64,000 nucleotides of DNA from Prunella strophiata (taxonomy: Eukaryota > Chordata > Aves > Passeriformes > Prunellidae). Numbering within the stretch: the first letter of the stretch is position 1; each line of letters begins with the position of its first letter. A program made the position numbers and the translations under genes. The DNA lies in contig JAZBQD010000025.1 in NCBI GenBank assembly GCA_036583965.1, forward strand, positions 16,082,910 to 16,146,909. The letters run 5' to 3'. The notes beneath the pieces were generated by a model that worked only from the letters and a program-made list of their open reading frames with translations, had not been told where the DNA came from and did not search any database. Shown here piece by piece: positions 11,001 through 24,016 of the stretch.

Positions 11001-14000
11001 TGCCAAGCAGCTGGAAGATTCCTCATGAAGAGAACTTTAGCCACCAGTGTTAAATTAGTCCTGTGTCTTCTAATTTTTGCTGCAGTGAAATAGTACTTTT
11101 GTTTTAAACTATGGCTTTAGATCTCATAGCAGTTGGTTGGCTTTTTAAGGGACCTCCATGGTGAAATAGCTGGCTCAGAACATGTAGTTTGATGCAGCTG
11201 ACAGCCCTGCACAGTCTGATTCTGGAAGGCATCATGACTATAAACAGCTTGCATCCTCAAAGGCAAATGGCACCTGTGCTTCCCAAAATACTGTCTGAGA
11301 GGTGGGGAGGTGGAACAGGTGAGCTGCTTGCAGGTAAAAATGAAATAGTGGAGTGCAGCTCAAGGTAATTTTCTGCTCCAAATGAGGATGCTTGTGATGT
11401 GGGTAGGTGTGTGAGCTACCAGACTGTCTGCAGTAGAGATTAGCTTAAGCTTTTGTCCTTTACAGCAGGTAAAGCAGTGGATGGCTAAGACCTAAGTGCT
11501 GTAACAGAAGTGAGGTAGGCGATGTTTCTACAGCTTGAGAATGAGGGAAGACATCTCAACAAGGGCATCATTTCCTCTCAGTAAATGCCAGTCTTGGGAA
11601 CATCTGAAAATGAGATGGATCATCAGTATAAACCATTGGCTCTGCAGAACATGGCTTAAGCATTTATGCTGCAGTTTGTACTGTGGCTTCCTGGTGGATC
11701 CCTGTGTCACACTACACAGCCTGCAGGTACTTCCCCTGTGGTGGGAACACTGGGAGCAGCAGTGGACTTGAATGACAGCTGCCTCAGGACCTCTTGGTCA
11801 GCTTTTTCCTTCCTAGAACTGGCCTCTTCCATCTCCAGAGCCTGACTGGTTACACACAGATGTTGCAAAGTGAACAACATCCCAGCCTGACCAGGCTGTT
11901 GGATACCTCTTGAAGCAATGGTTTACAGCAGCATGTGCTTCTCTGGTGAGGCATAACTGGCTGCACTCACTTCCTTCAGACTGTGAGTCCTGTGGGCATG
12001 AGGCTGTGGGTCAGGCTGCTCTGGCCACAGGTGGGTCTGCTGGGTGCAGGGAGGGGACATGGGCTGTCCCATGCCACAGCAATGGGGCAGCAGAGCTGTG
12101 GGTGCTGCTGCGTGCTCTAAGCTCCCCTGAGACCTGCAGGCTGGGAAGGGGTCTTACTAAGTGGTGTAACACAGTGCTCTGCCAGTCAGTGCCTGGAGTA
12201 CACTGGTCACCTCATTTGTTGTGAAACGGGTTGTCTTTAAGGTGTTGGGAGGGAGCCTCTGATGATAAAGATATGTAACAAGTGGCTGGAAAGACTTTGC
12301 TGCTTGCAGAAGGACAAGCCTGTGCTCCATGGTATAAGTGCTTTACCATACTTACAAAGTCAAAGAGCTCTGTGTGATGTGTCAGATAATCCAGAGTGCT
12401 AGTTGAAGCAGCTCTTGGACAGTTGACTGGCAGATTCTTTATTTTCCTTGAACTGCTGCTATTACAGCAATGTCTTAAAGAGCTGGTAGTTTTTAAGTTC
12501 TCAGATGTACTGACCCAAGACTAAAAGGCCTGCCAGTCTTGGAGAATTTTTGATAATGCTGCAGGCTGACAGTGCCAGGCCTGGTGGAAATACCCACACC
12601 CTTTCATTACATTATGGAAGAACAAAAAGTTATCCCTAATCCTGAAACAGGTGACTCACTAAAGGATTCAGAGGTTACAGCTTCCTGTAGGGCAGCTTTG
12701 CTGTTTACTCCTCGGGTTTTCATTGGGGAACAGGCTTCAGCCAGTGTGATGGGAATTTGCATAGGCTCCACTACAGTTCCCCTAATAAAGCTTGTCTGTT
12801 CTGTGCAGATGCACCTAAGCAGAGCAGCAGGATTTTTCCAAAAGTATCCATTACTGTAACCTGAGGTGGAGCTGTTGAATGTGGTGGGGTGGGAGGGGGC
12901 AGGGCCAACCTGTGGGAAGCAGCCTGTTTCTTTAGAAGTGTCCAGGTTTCTGGTATGGGGACTGTACTTGACCTGGATGGCACCTCTAACATTTCTCCAG
13001 CCTTTTAAGAATGACCTGCTTGGGGATGAATAGATGTTGGTGAATTGGTGCCTGCCTGCTCCCAGGGAAGCCTGCCTACTGCAGAGGGCAGCCCATTTGA
13101 TAATGATTAGCTTTAAAAGGCTCCAGATGTAAGTGCTCATCCCAAATGGTCCTTCATGCTTGCTGTGATGGTAACCTGTGGTATCCTAATTGGAAATCTG
13201 ACTTTTATTACTAGCTCACTTCTCATGCAGGCAAGTTCTGCATGTTAGTGCTCTGGAAACTTCTCACATGCAGTGTGGAAATCTGCTTCACCATGGTGGG
13301 ACATGGGAGGAATCCCTGGGTTTGAATGGACCAAATGCTGCTGGAGTGTATGTGGTTGGTTCTGAGCCTGTCTGAATGTATCAACTGGTGAAACTGGATC
13401 TGTACTACTGGATCTCCTGACTTGGAAGGCTTCTCACAGCCTCTTTCTGTGTCAAGGGAGTGACTTGCATCTGATTTAACTGCAAGGTTACTCTTCTTGG
13501 TGTGTGACCTGACTGGGCACAGTCACCTGCTGGAGCTGGAAAAGGTTGTTTCTGATGCTGGGACTGCCCTTGATCTGAAGAGCAGAATGCTGGCAGAGCC
13601 CTATAGAAAGCTGTGGCATTGGCAAGACTATGACCAGTCTTCAGACACTACAGCCTACCTGGCAAGTGACTGTGTAGTTTATACTTGATCGTGGAGCTGC
13701 ACAGCCTCACTCCCTCTCCTGTCACTTTTAAAGGGATAGATATGGTGAGGTGCCAGGCAGCATATCCTCAACCTTGAGGGGAGGGCATTTTGCCCCCAGG
13801 AGCAGTACATAAATCAACTCTCAACCCAGTGAGTTCAAGGAGTAAATCAAGTGTTTCACTAGGGGGTTAACCTTTCAAACAGGCTTACTGGGAGTAGGTG
13901 GTCTTTAGTGATGTGCATTGCAACTTCTCTGTATTGTAACACCATTGAACTTCCAGATGGTTAGAGACCAGCATGGATTCCGTCTCTGGTGAACAGATAG

Positions 14001-17000
14001 GTGGAGTGCTTCTCCACCTGCCAGGTAAATGTTTTGACAGGTCTAACTCTGTAAAGGTAGTGTTTGGAGGTTGCTTGGGCCTGTATGTTAGAGATGAGAG
14101 AGCTGGATGAGCTGACACAGAAACCTGGAGTCCTGGTGTGTAGCAGAGGTAAAGTTCTTGCCCCATTTCCAGTGTCTGCCACAGAGATCTCCTCAAACCC
14201 TGTTTACTGAGATTTTGGAAAACACATCCTTCCAATCAATCAGGGATATTTAAATGTAGCATATGAAGTATATGTGCTTCAGTTGTTTAGAGCTGCTGCA
14301 AGGTAGAGGTGAAGGTGTGCAGGAGCATTGTCTAGGGTCTCCATAGCCCAGAATTGAGTGGCTGTGCCACTAGAGGCTGGGAAGCAGGTATTATCTTTGC
14401 CACCTTGCCTATAATACTGACATAATGTCAAAGATGCAAGGATTACTAGCAGCTTTGCTAGCCTGGCAAGTTAACTTGCCAGGCTAGTAAAGCTGCCTTA
14501 TGAGGTGCTGGACATGTCTCTTGGTTGGGGTGGTGGTAAAGGCTTCCTTGCAGATGTGCCAAGCTCTGAAGCTCTGTGTGGCCACCAGCTGGAGTTCAGT
14601 AGAGTTTCAGTGACATCTAAGACTGTCATGTGAAGACTGGTAAACATGGGCTTGCTTTCTGTGTCTAAAACAAGTTCAAGGCATAAGATCTGACCTCTTT
14701 GGGGTTTTAACTGGGAACTGACAAACTCATGCTGCACTGCCCCTCCACAAAAGCTTGAGCAAGCTGACTTTCTTGTAAGTGGGGTTACAAAATCACCTTC
14801 TCTAATCCATCACTGCATTAATTGCAACACCCTCGAGTAGCTTCATGCTTGGAGGAAGTGATGACTGATATAACTTTAAATAGTGAACTTCCCTCATAAG
14901 CCTCTGCATTTTTTGAGAGGTTTGTAAAATATTGCAGACAGGAGAAATGGTTTCTGCTAAATTTATATAGGGTAGACAGTGGAACCATGATTCAGGCTTA
15001 GTTCCAGCCCTTAGAAGGTGCTTCATCCAACAAAAAGGTTTTCTAGTTCAAGTCAGTGATTATTTTCTAGACTTCCTGAGGGCTAGACCCTAAACAGAGC
15101 CATCACTGAAATGGCTGATTAAGTCCATGTGCTAATTTCCAGGTTCATATTATATTTGCAGATAAAACCTGCTTCTGGCTCCAGATTCCTGAGTTGGGTT
15201 CTAGTTCTCAGTAGCCCTTTATGTCACTTGGTGCCAGTCAGGGTTCAAGAGCTTTGCTAGCACAAAACAAATTGGTAGCTAATGAGACTTTCCCTTCAGG
15301 TTTTGTAACTAAAACTGAACTTCCTTCTGAGGATGAATCTTTTTTTAGTGCAGCGGTGCTGCTTGTATGAATGGTGTGGAGTTCTAGTGCCAAGCCAGGA
15401 GGATGACTGACTACTCCAAATATGGCCTTTATGGGAGTGCTGAGTGAGAAGCAGGGAAGCAAGTATCCAAACACCTCCCAGCAACTCTTCAGGACAAGGT
15501 GCACAATCTCATGCTTTAATACCGCTGTAAGGCAGTGACAGATCTTTGTGGAACAAGCAGGTCTCCCTTGGAGAAACCTTAGTTTTCTGTGGGTGGAGCA
15601 AACTTAACTATTAGGTCTCAGGACATTACAAAGACTTTAAATGCACATGGTTTAAGTACACTCCAGCAGTCTTTTAGAACAGATGCAAGAATATTTTCTT
15701 GCCAAATAGGACTGACCTCTGAGGACAATCTTGATGGTATCAGAAAAGGAGCCTGCCTGCCCTTCCATATGCCTGTCTCTGCTGCTTCAGGGACTTATTC
15801 CTGGCTGGCAGTTGACATGCATGTCATCTCTGGATGATGGTGAATACAGTAGGAAGCTGTGGAGTTCCCAGAGTACTCCCCAGTAAGACTGAAAGGAAAA
15901 GTGTCTTTTCAAGTACTGCAGAATCAAAGAATGAGGTATTTGAGGAAGCTTCTGTGAGACTTAATACAAAGTTTTCAAGGCAGAAGTTACTTAGGGGTAG
16001 TGCTTTGGACTCTTCCAGCAGGTCTCAGGTGCAGATAAGCCCATCATCCTGTGCAGGTCTCTGCATGCTCAAGTGTTGACAGAGATGATGAATAAACCTT
16101 AGGTGTAAGGTGGTTGTGGTCCTCTATAACTACAAGCCAAACTCTTCTTTGTAGTTCCAGTGGTTGGATTGACAAGTGTTTGGACCGGAATCCTTCATAG
16201 GTGAGGTCACACTCTCCATGTGCCAGAACCTTTCTCCATGAATGACGTGGAGCAGTAATATTTGAGTTGGTTTCCATCTCAGTGTGTCTGATGAAACTGC
16301 AGTGGCACATTTAACTCCAGGGCCCAAGCATAGGCAAATGGGTTTTGTGGGAGAGCAGGCCCCATGAAGGAGATCTGTGCATCTGAACTCATTTCAGGTG
16401 GCCCAGCTCTCAGCTGCGTTCTGCTGGGGTAGACAGATGTGCTTTGTTAAACCTGGCAGCGTGGACTCTGGGAGGGCGCAAACACTGGAGTTTCCCTTGG
16501 CACTTGGGGTTTTGGCCCCTAAGCAGGGGCATGGATGGCTGCTGGGGGTGCGTCCTGCTGTGAAGCTGGCCTGGGAAGATGTTCTGCTATCCAGTAGTGT
16601 TTGAACAACACACCTTTTACTGATCTTTGGAATAGGACTCTGGGTAGATCACTTCCTCATCCCTTAGGGGAGTATTCCTGGCTGGCATGTGACCGTGTTA
16701 GTTTTGCACAATCCTTCCTTGTACTGACTTAGCTGTTCTAACTGCAGCCTAGTGAAAGAAACGGTATTTGGGGATGTGTGTAATGCATTTTTTTCTCTTC
16801 CAGCCTTGGGAGCTGCATATGGAACAGCAAAGAGTGGCACAGGTATTGCAGCCATGTCTGTCATGAGGCCTGAGCTGATCATGAAGTCCATCATCCCTGT
16901 GGTCATGGCGGGTATTATAGCAATCTACGGCCTTGTAGTGGCAGTGCTCATTGCCAATGCCCTCTCACCTGAAATCACGCTATTCAAGTAAGTTGCTGCA

Positions 17001-18249
17001 TCTGGCAGTTCTGTTTCAGACGGTCCTGTCACTGTTTGATGCTCTGTGTGTGGGTGGTTTTGCCTCAAGGCCCCTGGAAGGGTTGGCACTGCTAAATGCT
17101 GCTTGGCTGGGTTCCAGCTGTACTGCCAGATGCCTCAGCCCCAGTGGAGTTGGCTGCACTGGCTGTCACAGATCAATCAGGCATCCCACTGCTCGTGTGG
17201 TGGGGCTGGGGCTTGAAAGAAGCCATGTACAGGCAGCACTGGGATAGGAGGCAAAGCTTGTGTCATGATGCCAGGCTCTAGACCTGGATGCACAGGTGTT
17301 TCCAAAACTGTCTAAATAGATCTGCTGTTGCCTGGGAGATGCAAGTAAATAATTAATATTGCTTTTGCTTTGGTAAGTCAATCCTTGAGCTATGCATCAG
17401 GCCTCTACCAGCGGCAGTTTGAAACTTAGTCTGCTCTTGGCTTCTGAGAATAGCTGGAACTGGTGTGATTGCACCCTCTTGGAATTAAACAATGCTGAAG
17501 TGTGACAGGTATCTGTGTTGCTGTACAGGCTGTACCTATGAGCAGTGTGCTTGGCTTAACAAGACATGGTCTAAAACAGCAGATACAATGGTCCTTTGCA
17601 ATTACCAGGTGAGCAGACACTGATAGGGACTGCTCCACAGGACTGCTCTCCTTCTTGGAAAACCAGACCATTCCTGCCCAGCTCCTGCAGTGCAAGACAC
17701 CTGAATGTGCTGTGGCTGTATATAAGGTTGTTCAAGGTTGGAGATGAGCAGCTACTAACAAGCTGCACAGCACTGTGGGACAGGCATTGCTGCAAGTGCT
17801 AGTAAGTGCTTTTCTGACAGCACACTGAGCCTGCTGGTGGCCCGATGAACCCAGTAACTCAGTTTTGTGTATGAGCCACACATGAACATCAGGTGAAGAT
17901 TCTTGACTGCTGCCTATCTTTAAGTATCAGAGTTGGGAGTCTCAGTAAGCATTGCTTTGAGATATATTGGGCTTGTTGAAATAGTTAGGGGCTTAAAGGT
18001 GTCCTGTTCCTTGCCACTGAACTTCTTCCATCTCTGTCCCACAGGAGCTTCCTTCAGCTGGGCGCTGGCTTGAGCGTGGGTCTCAGCGGTCTGGCTGCTG
18101 GCTTTGCCATTGGCATCGTGGGTGATGCAGGTGTCCGGGGCACAGCACAGCAGCCCAGGTTATTTGTGGGGATGATCCTCATTTTGATCTTCGCTGAAGT
18201 CTTGGGTCTCTATGGCCTCATTGTTGCTCTTATCCTCTCCACGAAGTAA
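8020..18249 (+). CDS. ATP6V0C: V-type proton ATPase 16 kDa proteolipid subunit c
   Basis: Coding exons are 8020-8095, 16804-16987 and 18045-18249 (465 nt, 154 aa plus stop). The product is the c subunit of the V0 rotor ring, which carries protons across lysosomal, endosomal and vesicle membranes. The protein is almost pure membrane segments: four hydrophobic helices in two homologous hairpins, each with Gly/Ala-rich packing faces ([25 protein letters not shown]). The proton-carrying glutamate lies in the fourth helix ([11 protein letters not shown], Glu138, equivalent to human Glu139). The protein is one residue shorter than the human one, in the variable N-terminal tail before PEYASFF. Start: ATG at 8020 in the CpG island, matching family N-termini. 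Introns are phase 1 and phase 2, with GT-AG ends; intron 1 is 8.7 kb. It lies upstream of AMDHD2 in the same orientation, as in mammals. Confidence 0.98.
8306..8313. promoter_or_regulatory. CRE palindrome in ATP6V0C intron 1
   Basis: A perfect TGACGTCA lies about 210 bp after the first donor site within the CpG island, a CREB/ATF-type site. The sequence match is exact; use in vivo is inferred. Confidence 0.5.
8561..16803 (+). other. Most of ATP6V0C intron 1, no further gene seen
   Basis: The rest of the 8.7-kb intron after the CpG island is AT-richer and holds no recognised gene, small RNA or CR1 fragment. The only clear structure is the 48-bp palindrome at 14449-14496. Short open frames on both strands look random. 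Confidence 0.6.
14449..14496. repeat. 48-bp near-perfect palindrome without spacer
   Basis: Two 24-bp arms meet at a central TTAA (axis between 14472 and 14473) and pair with a single G-A mismatch. The inner 30 bp, from CTAGCCTGGCAAG outwards from the centre, are perfectly self-complementary. It lies deep in ATP6V0C intron 1, far from the splice sites. It could be an intronic RNA hairpin, a relic of a miniature inverted-repeat element, or a replication-generated inverted duplication. Confidence 0.85.
16988..18044 (+). other. ATP6V0C intron 2
   Basis: A phase-2 GT-AG intron of 1,057 bp. No small RNA gene or mobile element recognised. Confidence 0.8.
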
Positions 18250-18856
18250 ATGTTGCGGTATGATGTAAAGAGATGTAACAAATCTACATTTAACAAAAAA
18301 AAAAGCTCCAGAATGAAAATGGTTTCTCCAATGTGTACAGTTGTCCCAATTTGGTAGTTGATCTCTTGTAAATGCGCAATATATGTTAGTGACTCGTCTG
18401 TCCTGTGTGTACTTCAATATTAACTTGGATGGGTTGCTCCAGGCCTGCTGCATGGCTTGGGGTGGCCCGTGTGCAATTTTCCACCCATTGCTGTTAGTAT
18501 TTTATGTATAAATATGAACTAGAAATGTAATTTTTTTCTCTTCACTGGATGTTTATTTATAAAAGACTTGACATGTTCATACATCTATGGAGCAAAGATT
18601 TTCAATTTCCCATGCTATATATATTAATCTTATATATAGGTAGATTACACTGTGGGGTAAATTGTAAGTGCAGAGAATTCCTTGGATGTAATTTTGATTC
18701 TAAAGATTGCTGTAGTGTCCTGGTATTGGAGTATGAGAATTTTGTGTTTTATTACAGCAATTGTCCGAAACACTCCCGTGTTTCAATAGTAACTGCGTAT
18801 GCTCCGGCATCAGTCGTGCACCCAGTGTTGGGTTACAAACTTCTACCATGTTTCCA

Positions 18857-18862
18857 AATAAA
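18857..18862 (+). terminator. Polyadenylation signal of ATP6V0C
   Basis: AATAAA lies 608 bp after the stop codon at the end of an AT-rich 3' UTR. GT-rich sequence follows downstream. It is the best candidate 3' end for ATP6V0C. Confidence 0.75.
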
Positions 18863-18869
18863 ACTTCCT

Positions 18870-21800
18870 CACTATATTGCTGTAATGAGTCCCTGGCTCT
18901 GATTTTCCAGCTGTTGCTGCTCCTTTGGGAAGAGGGTGAGGTCTCTTAGGGCAGGCAGGTTCCTGAAGTGACTGGGCAGCATGCCAGACTGATGCTGCCA
19001 GCTCTGCCACAACTTTCCTTTTCTCCTGGGCTGCGGCAGTGTGGTTCCCAGCCGCTGCCATGGGCCATATTTGTGGTGAGCAGGGATGTAGGGCTGTGCT
19101 CACCCTGATCACATCTGGCTCAGTGTGGTGCTCTGTAACCAGGGGTCAGGGAGCTGTAGCCTGCGCCAAGGGCCAGGGAGAGAGGGTGCAGCCTGCAGCC
19201 TGTGACCAGGAGGAGCTGCCTTGTCAGGAAACAAGCAGCCTGTCCTTGTGCTGGCCCTGCAGAAGCTGAGCTGCTTGAAAGCTGTACTGTGAATAGTAAT
19301 TGCCTCTGAAGTACCTCAACAATAGTCTCATCAACAAAATGGCTTCAGTCAAGAACTTGTATTTTTATCTTTTAAATCACAGGACCATTTGAGCTGGGAG
19401 ATTTTGATGCTGCGGCTACTGAGTGCTGGAGCAGCCTCCTCTGGCCTGAGGATTTGAGTACTGCCAAGCTTATATGGGAAATATGTGTTGAATCCTTTCA
19501 GTGGTAAAGCTGAAATGTTACTCCTCAGATACCTGGTGCTAGCAGTGCCTTTGGCATCAAACCAAGTGATCTATTTGGAGGGATGTTTCACCTGGTTGGG
19601 AATGAAAATCCATATGTGTTTTACCAAGGTACCTGTCCAGTGAGTGGTGCAAGTACCATGAAGAGCTGTGGCCAGAACATAAGGAATTCACTGAAGCTGT
19701 TTGGAGCTTCTAACCCAGCAAGGGTGTTGCCCAGCCCAGGCCTGGTCTCACAGTGTGCGCCTTCTGGGCGTTCAGGAGACTGTAGCTATGAGCCAGTTGT
19801 CCTGTCAGGGTCAACAATAATTATTAACAAAGAAGTGGGCTTATTTTTTTGCTGTTTGCTAGAACACTGATCTCTATGCTGTCACCTCTCAGTGGGCTGG
19901 CTCTGGGCTGGGCTGGTTTTGTTTGGGCAGTGCTCTGCCTCATGGCAGTGTGAGATGGTGGTAGGGCTGTACAAGTGTGTAAGCTGACTCAAGGAAAATC
20001 CTGCATGCCTGCTGAAGCAGTGGCCAGCAGAAGGAGAAATTCCTGATCTGAATACTTTTGGTCATTCTTTTCATCAGCAAAAGTAGTAGATTAAACCTCT
20101 GAATTAGGCTTTCCCCAGGAGCCATAAATGTTTATGGAATCTGTAGGTTGTGTCTCACACTGACTGCAGAGGAGGCTTGCAGCTGGGGAGTGAATCCCAA
20201 ACCCAGGTTCTGGAGAGGATGCTGCATCCAGCTTGCAGTTCTGGTGAGAGGAATTGAATTTGGCAAGTCAGATTGTGTGGAAGGATAGGAGAGGGTCCTG
20301 TCTGGGGCTGCAAATTCGGTTCTACCTTCTGTAAGGGGACGGTACTGCCAGTCTTGCATTTAAGAGAGTAGCTAAGTGCTCTCATCTCCAAGGACAATAA
20401 GCAATTGAAAGGCCCCCTGTTCCAATCACCCCTAAGGTCCCTTGTAGGTTGGTGACATCATGCAGAGACAGTTAATAGGTACTTGCAGAACCAATGCAGG
20501 GAAAATGCCTTCAATGGCATTTTGCTTCATGCCTTAGAACATGAAGCCTCTGTCATTAATATATAAACTCATGCAAGAAGAACAGAGCTGGGCTGAGCAT
20601 GGATTGGGGGAGGATCACTTTGTGCCAAATACCTGCAAATACACCCAGAATTCAAATTAACAGTCTGTAGTGCTGCCTCAGCCATGACAGTGATGCTCTG
20701 AATCCTCTGTGATGACTCCCAGCTGAAAACTCCCATTTCAAGTCCTTTGCTGGTACTATTGCAGCAGCACATTTCTCAAGTGATTCGGGCATTAAGAATA
20801 CGAGGGACCTTCGGGGTTTTTGAAATTCTTTTACTGCCAGGAGCATGGCAGTCCCAGCTGGCACGGATTGACTCGGTGGTGGGTTTGGAAGAGTGCTGCA
20901 CAGCCGTGGTGCTTTTGTGTTGGTGCGTGGCTGGGAGCGCTGCAGTGAGTCAGCCCTGCGGAGAGGAGTGGGGCCTCTGCAGCAGCAGCACCACAGGGAC
21001 AGGGCCATCTGCAGTTGGTGCAGGCTCAGCTTGGGGAAGTTCAGGACTAGATGCCAGAGCTGCCAGCACAGACAATGCCTCCACAGAGCCTGCTGTCCTT
21101 GTTCTTTGTTAACCCTTTCACACTGTTTTTTGTTTGTTTTTTTCCCAAGGCTGATTTTTTTTTCCCACTGCTGTTGGAGAAGCATTTTTCAGTACCAGCA
21201 CTTTCTCTGTGATTGCTCAGAGATTGGCTTTCCTGGGGAGATGTGGCTTACAGAGAAGTATAGTAATCTGGAAAAGTAAATAAGCTTTGGGGAAATAAAA
21301 ACCTTGTTATGAGAAACTGATCCCAGAAACCAAGTCACTGTTTTCAGTTACAGGGTAACAGCAGAGCTAATGACTGCAGCTCTCAGTAAATCTTGTTTCC
21401 TTCCCAGGCTGGCTATGGGATACTTGATTGTACGGCATTCTGCTGTTTACAGCTGGCTGTACTGTCCAAACCATCACTGTGATCCAGGTGAGAGTTACTT
21501 ATCTCGGATGCACAGGACTTGCAACCTCTGGCCTTAGTTTTACAGCTATTAACCATCTTTTTCTCTTGACGTGATTAATTTAAACCCAGTGCACATCTTT
21601 GCAATGCCACTTGCCCTGGAGTGGGAATTTTTGTGTTTCAGGGTCAAAGGATTTTGTCCCAAAATGCTTCTCCATTTTTGTTCCTGTTAAAGCTACTAAA
21701 TGCTGTTATTTTTTCTTCAGCGAGCTCCTGAGAGCCACAGCTTTGCAACTTGTATCAGTGGTTTTCAGCCAAGCTGGTTCTTGTGTCACAAGACAAAAGC

Positions 21801-23261
21801 ACACAAGGAAAAATCCTGCCCTGACCTTACAGTATTTAGGGACCAAGGCTTTTGGTGCCCACACTGTACCCATAAGGTACCTACAGACCCCTGACAGCTC
21901 TCTCGGAGCTGAGAGAGCACAAGCTGGGCAGGATACAGCTCCTGGAGAACTGGCAGCTTGTCTTTGCCATTTCCCTTTTGCTGAGGGACAAGCTGCCCTC
22001 ACTGCAAGATGAGGTTTGGCTCTTCAGGATTCATCAGGGGGATACCAGGGACTGTGTAAGTTCCAGAGCCTTTTCTGGCACCTTGAACTGCCCTGTCTGT
22101 GCTGTTACACCTGTGCTTTCTTACTTTGCCTTTGGCAGAGGGGAAAAGGGTGACTTGAGTGGCAGAGAGTGAATCTCCTAATGGCTGTGTGCATGAGGTA
22201 GGCTAAGGACAAATCTCGGGAAATCATGTATATTCCCAAGACTGTCAGTTTGTTCTAAGCAGTCTCCATGGCTCCTGTGTGCCTTGGGACAATTTCTTAC
22301 ACATCTTTGTGAATGCCTATGAAAATCAGAAGACAAGGCCCTCATGCAGCAGCAGTGTTGGCCCCAGCCCTGCTCCTGCAGCTGCTCCATGTGCTCCCCA
22401 GCCCTTCCCAAGTGCGCAGGTACAACTGCTCTTGCTGCCAGGCAGTGAACCTAATTTGGGAATTGAGCCAGATTAAAAATAACTCAACCTGAAGGAAAAA
22501 AACACGTTTGCTAAAGAAAATGCAAGCAAAACTACAGCCTATGATTCCTTCCACCTGTTACTGGAGCAGTGGAGAGAAAGAATATGGAATTATTATTGGA
22601 GGAGTGTGCAGTATTGGCGATGCAAGACAGGGCTAATTTAATACTGAGAAATAAAAGGAGAACATCCAGAGGATTAAGACTTTAGCAGAACATGCCATAA
22701 ACTGAGCTGGATGATGTACCTGCAGCCTCCAGGAGCAGATGCCCATCACTTGGCACAGGTTGTTCAGTTCTCCCAGCAGTGCAGACAGGAGGTCTCAGCA
22801 CTCTGAGCCAGGCTTGGGACTGGCAGCCTGAGGATCTGTGTGGCTGAAGGGTTCCCAGGTGAAGCTCTGTCACTGCCCTGGGTGGGCCCGAGGCAGGATG
22901 TTTATGGTGGGTGTTCCTATCTCTGCAGTCAGTATTTGCCTTTACCTCGGCATCTCTTCCACTGCCAGCTCAAGTTACTGTCACAGCCCTGTCAGCTTGT
23001 GTGTTCCTGTGGAAGGGACCTGTTTTGGCCACAGGCAGTTTGAGTGCTATACGTGCCTTCTGACATCCAAATTTTATTTAGCAGTTTGGATGGGACCTTT
23101 ATTCTTCACTAATAGATAAGCAGGGCTGAAAGCTGTTTTTAGAATTCATCTTCTCAACCTCTAATGTTGGGGTCTCCTCAGCTCCACCTGTATGAAGCTA
23201 AAAATCATTCCCAGCAATACAGTGCTGGGTGTCCCAGATGTGCATAATTTTATGAGGAAAA
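18870..23261. other. Intergenic DNA between ATP6V0C and AMDHD2
   Basis: About 4.4 kb with many short frames on both strands but no recognisable protein, no run of compatible exons, and no RNA gene. The longest frames (for example 20652-21185 minus, 177 codons) have no domain and overlap frames on the other strand. Confidence 0.55.
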
Positions 23262-23661
23262 CCTTACAGCTCATCCAGTCCCACCCCCTGCCATGGGCAG
23301 GGACACTTTCCACTATCCCAGGTTACTCCAAGCCCCGTCCTACCTGGCCTTGGACACTGCCAGGGATCCAGGGGCAGCCACAGCTGCTCTGGGCACCCTG
23401 TGCCAGGGCCTGCCCACCCTCCCAGGGAACAATTACTTTCCAATATCCCATCCCTGTGTTCTGGCAGTGGGAAGCCATTCCCCTTGTCCTGCCCCTCCAG
23501 GCTACTGTTTACAGTTCCTCCCCAGCTCTCCTGGACCCTCTTTAGGCCCTGGAAGGGGCTCCATGGAGCCTTCTCTTCTTCAGGTGACCCCCCCCCCCAA
23601 GCTCTCTCAGCGATGGCTCCAGAGCAGAGGAGTTCAGCTCTTGGAGCATCTCTGTGGTCTG
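23262..23661 (-). mobile_element. CR1 LINE fragment, minus orientation
   Basis: Contains the avian CR1 3' block read backwards: the CTCATCCAGTCCCACC region, the CTGGCCTTGGACACTGCC segment, the CACAGCTGCTCTGGGCACC segment and the TCCAGAGCAGAGG portion, in that order. It is 5'-truncated, as most avian CR1 copies are. It lies between ATP6V0C and the AMDHD2 promoter. Confidence 0.9.
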
Positions 23662-24016
23662 AAACCATTCTTACCCTCAAATTCCCAAAACAGTGCTGCA
23701 TATTGTTTTCCCAGCCTCAACCAAAATCATTCCCATCTCTCCCTTTCAGTCCCCTTTCCCACATCCTGCTGACAATAGGAGCAGCTTGTAGCATCGATGA
23801 GCACTGACATCATGGAATGATAAGCATGGCTCAAAACCTAATAAAAATCCAATTCCAGGCCAAACAGGGACATTATAATCATACACAATTACATTCCCCA
23901 TCACTTTTTTTTCCTAGGAGAGATTCATCAGCAGTGCCAGAGCCCACATCAGTTGAGTGGAACCAATGCCTTGTCAGCTTCCCTTGGGTACACAGGGGCC
24001 AGTGGATCCAGGGTGT

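Noticed and set aside
23190..23810. Long frames at 23264-23701 (-) and 23293-23807 (+)
   Set aside because: They lie within or across a CR1 LINE fragment and are remnants or chance frames.
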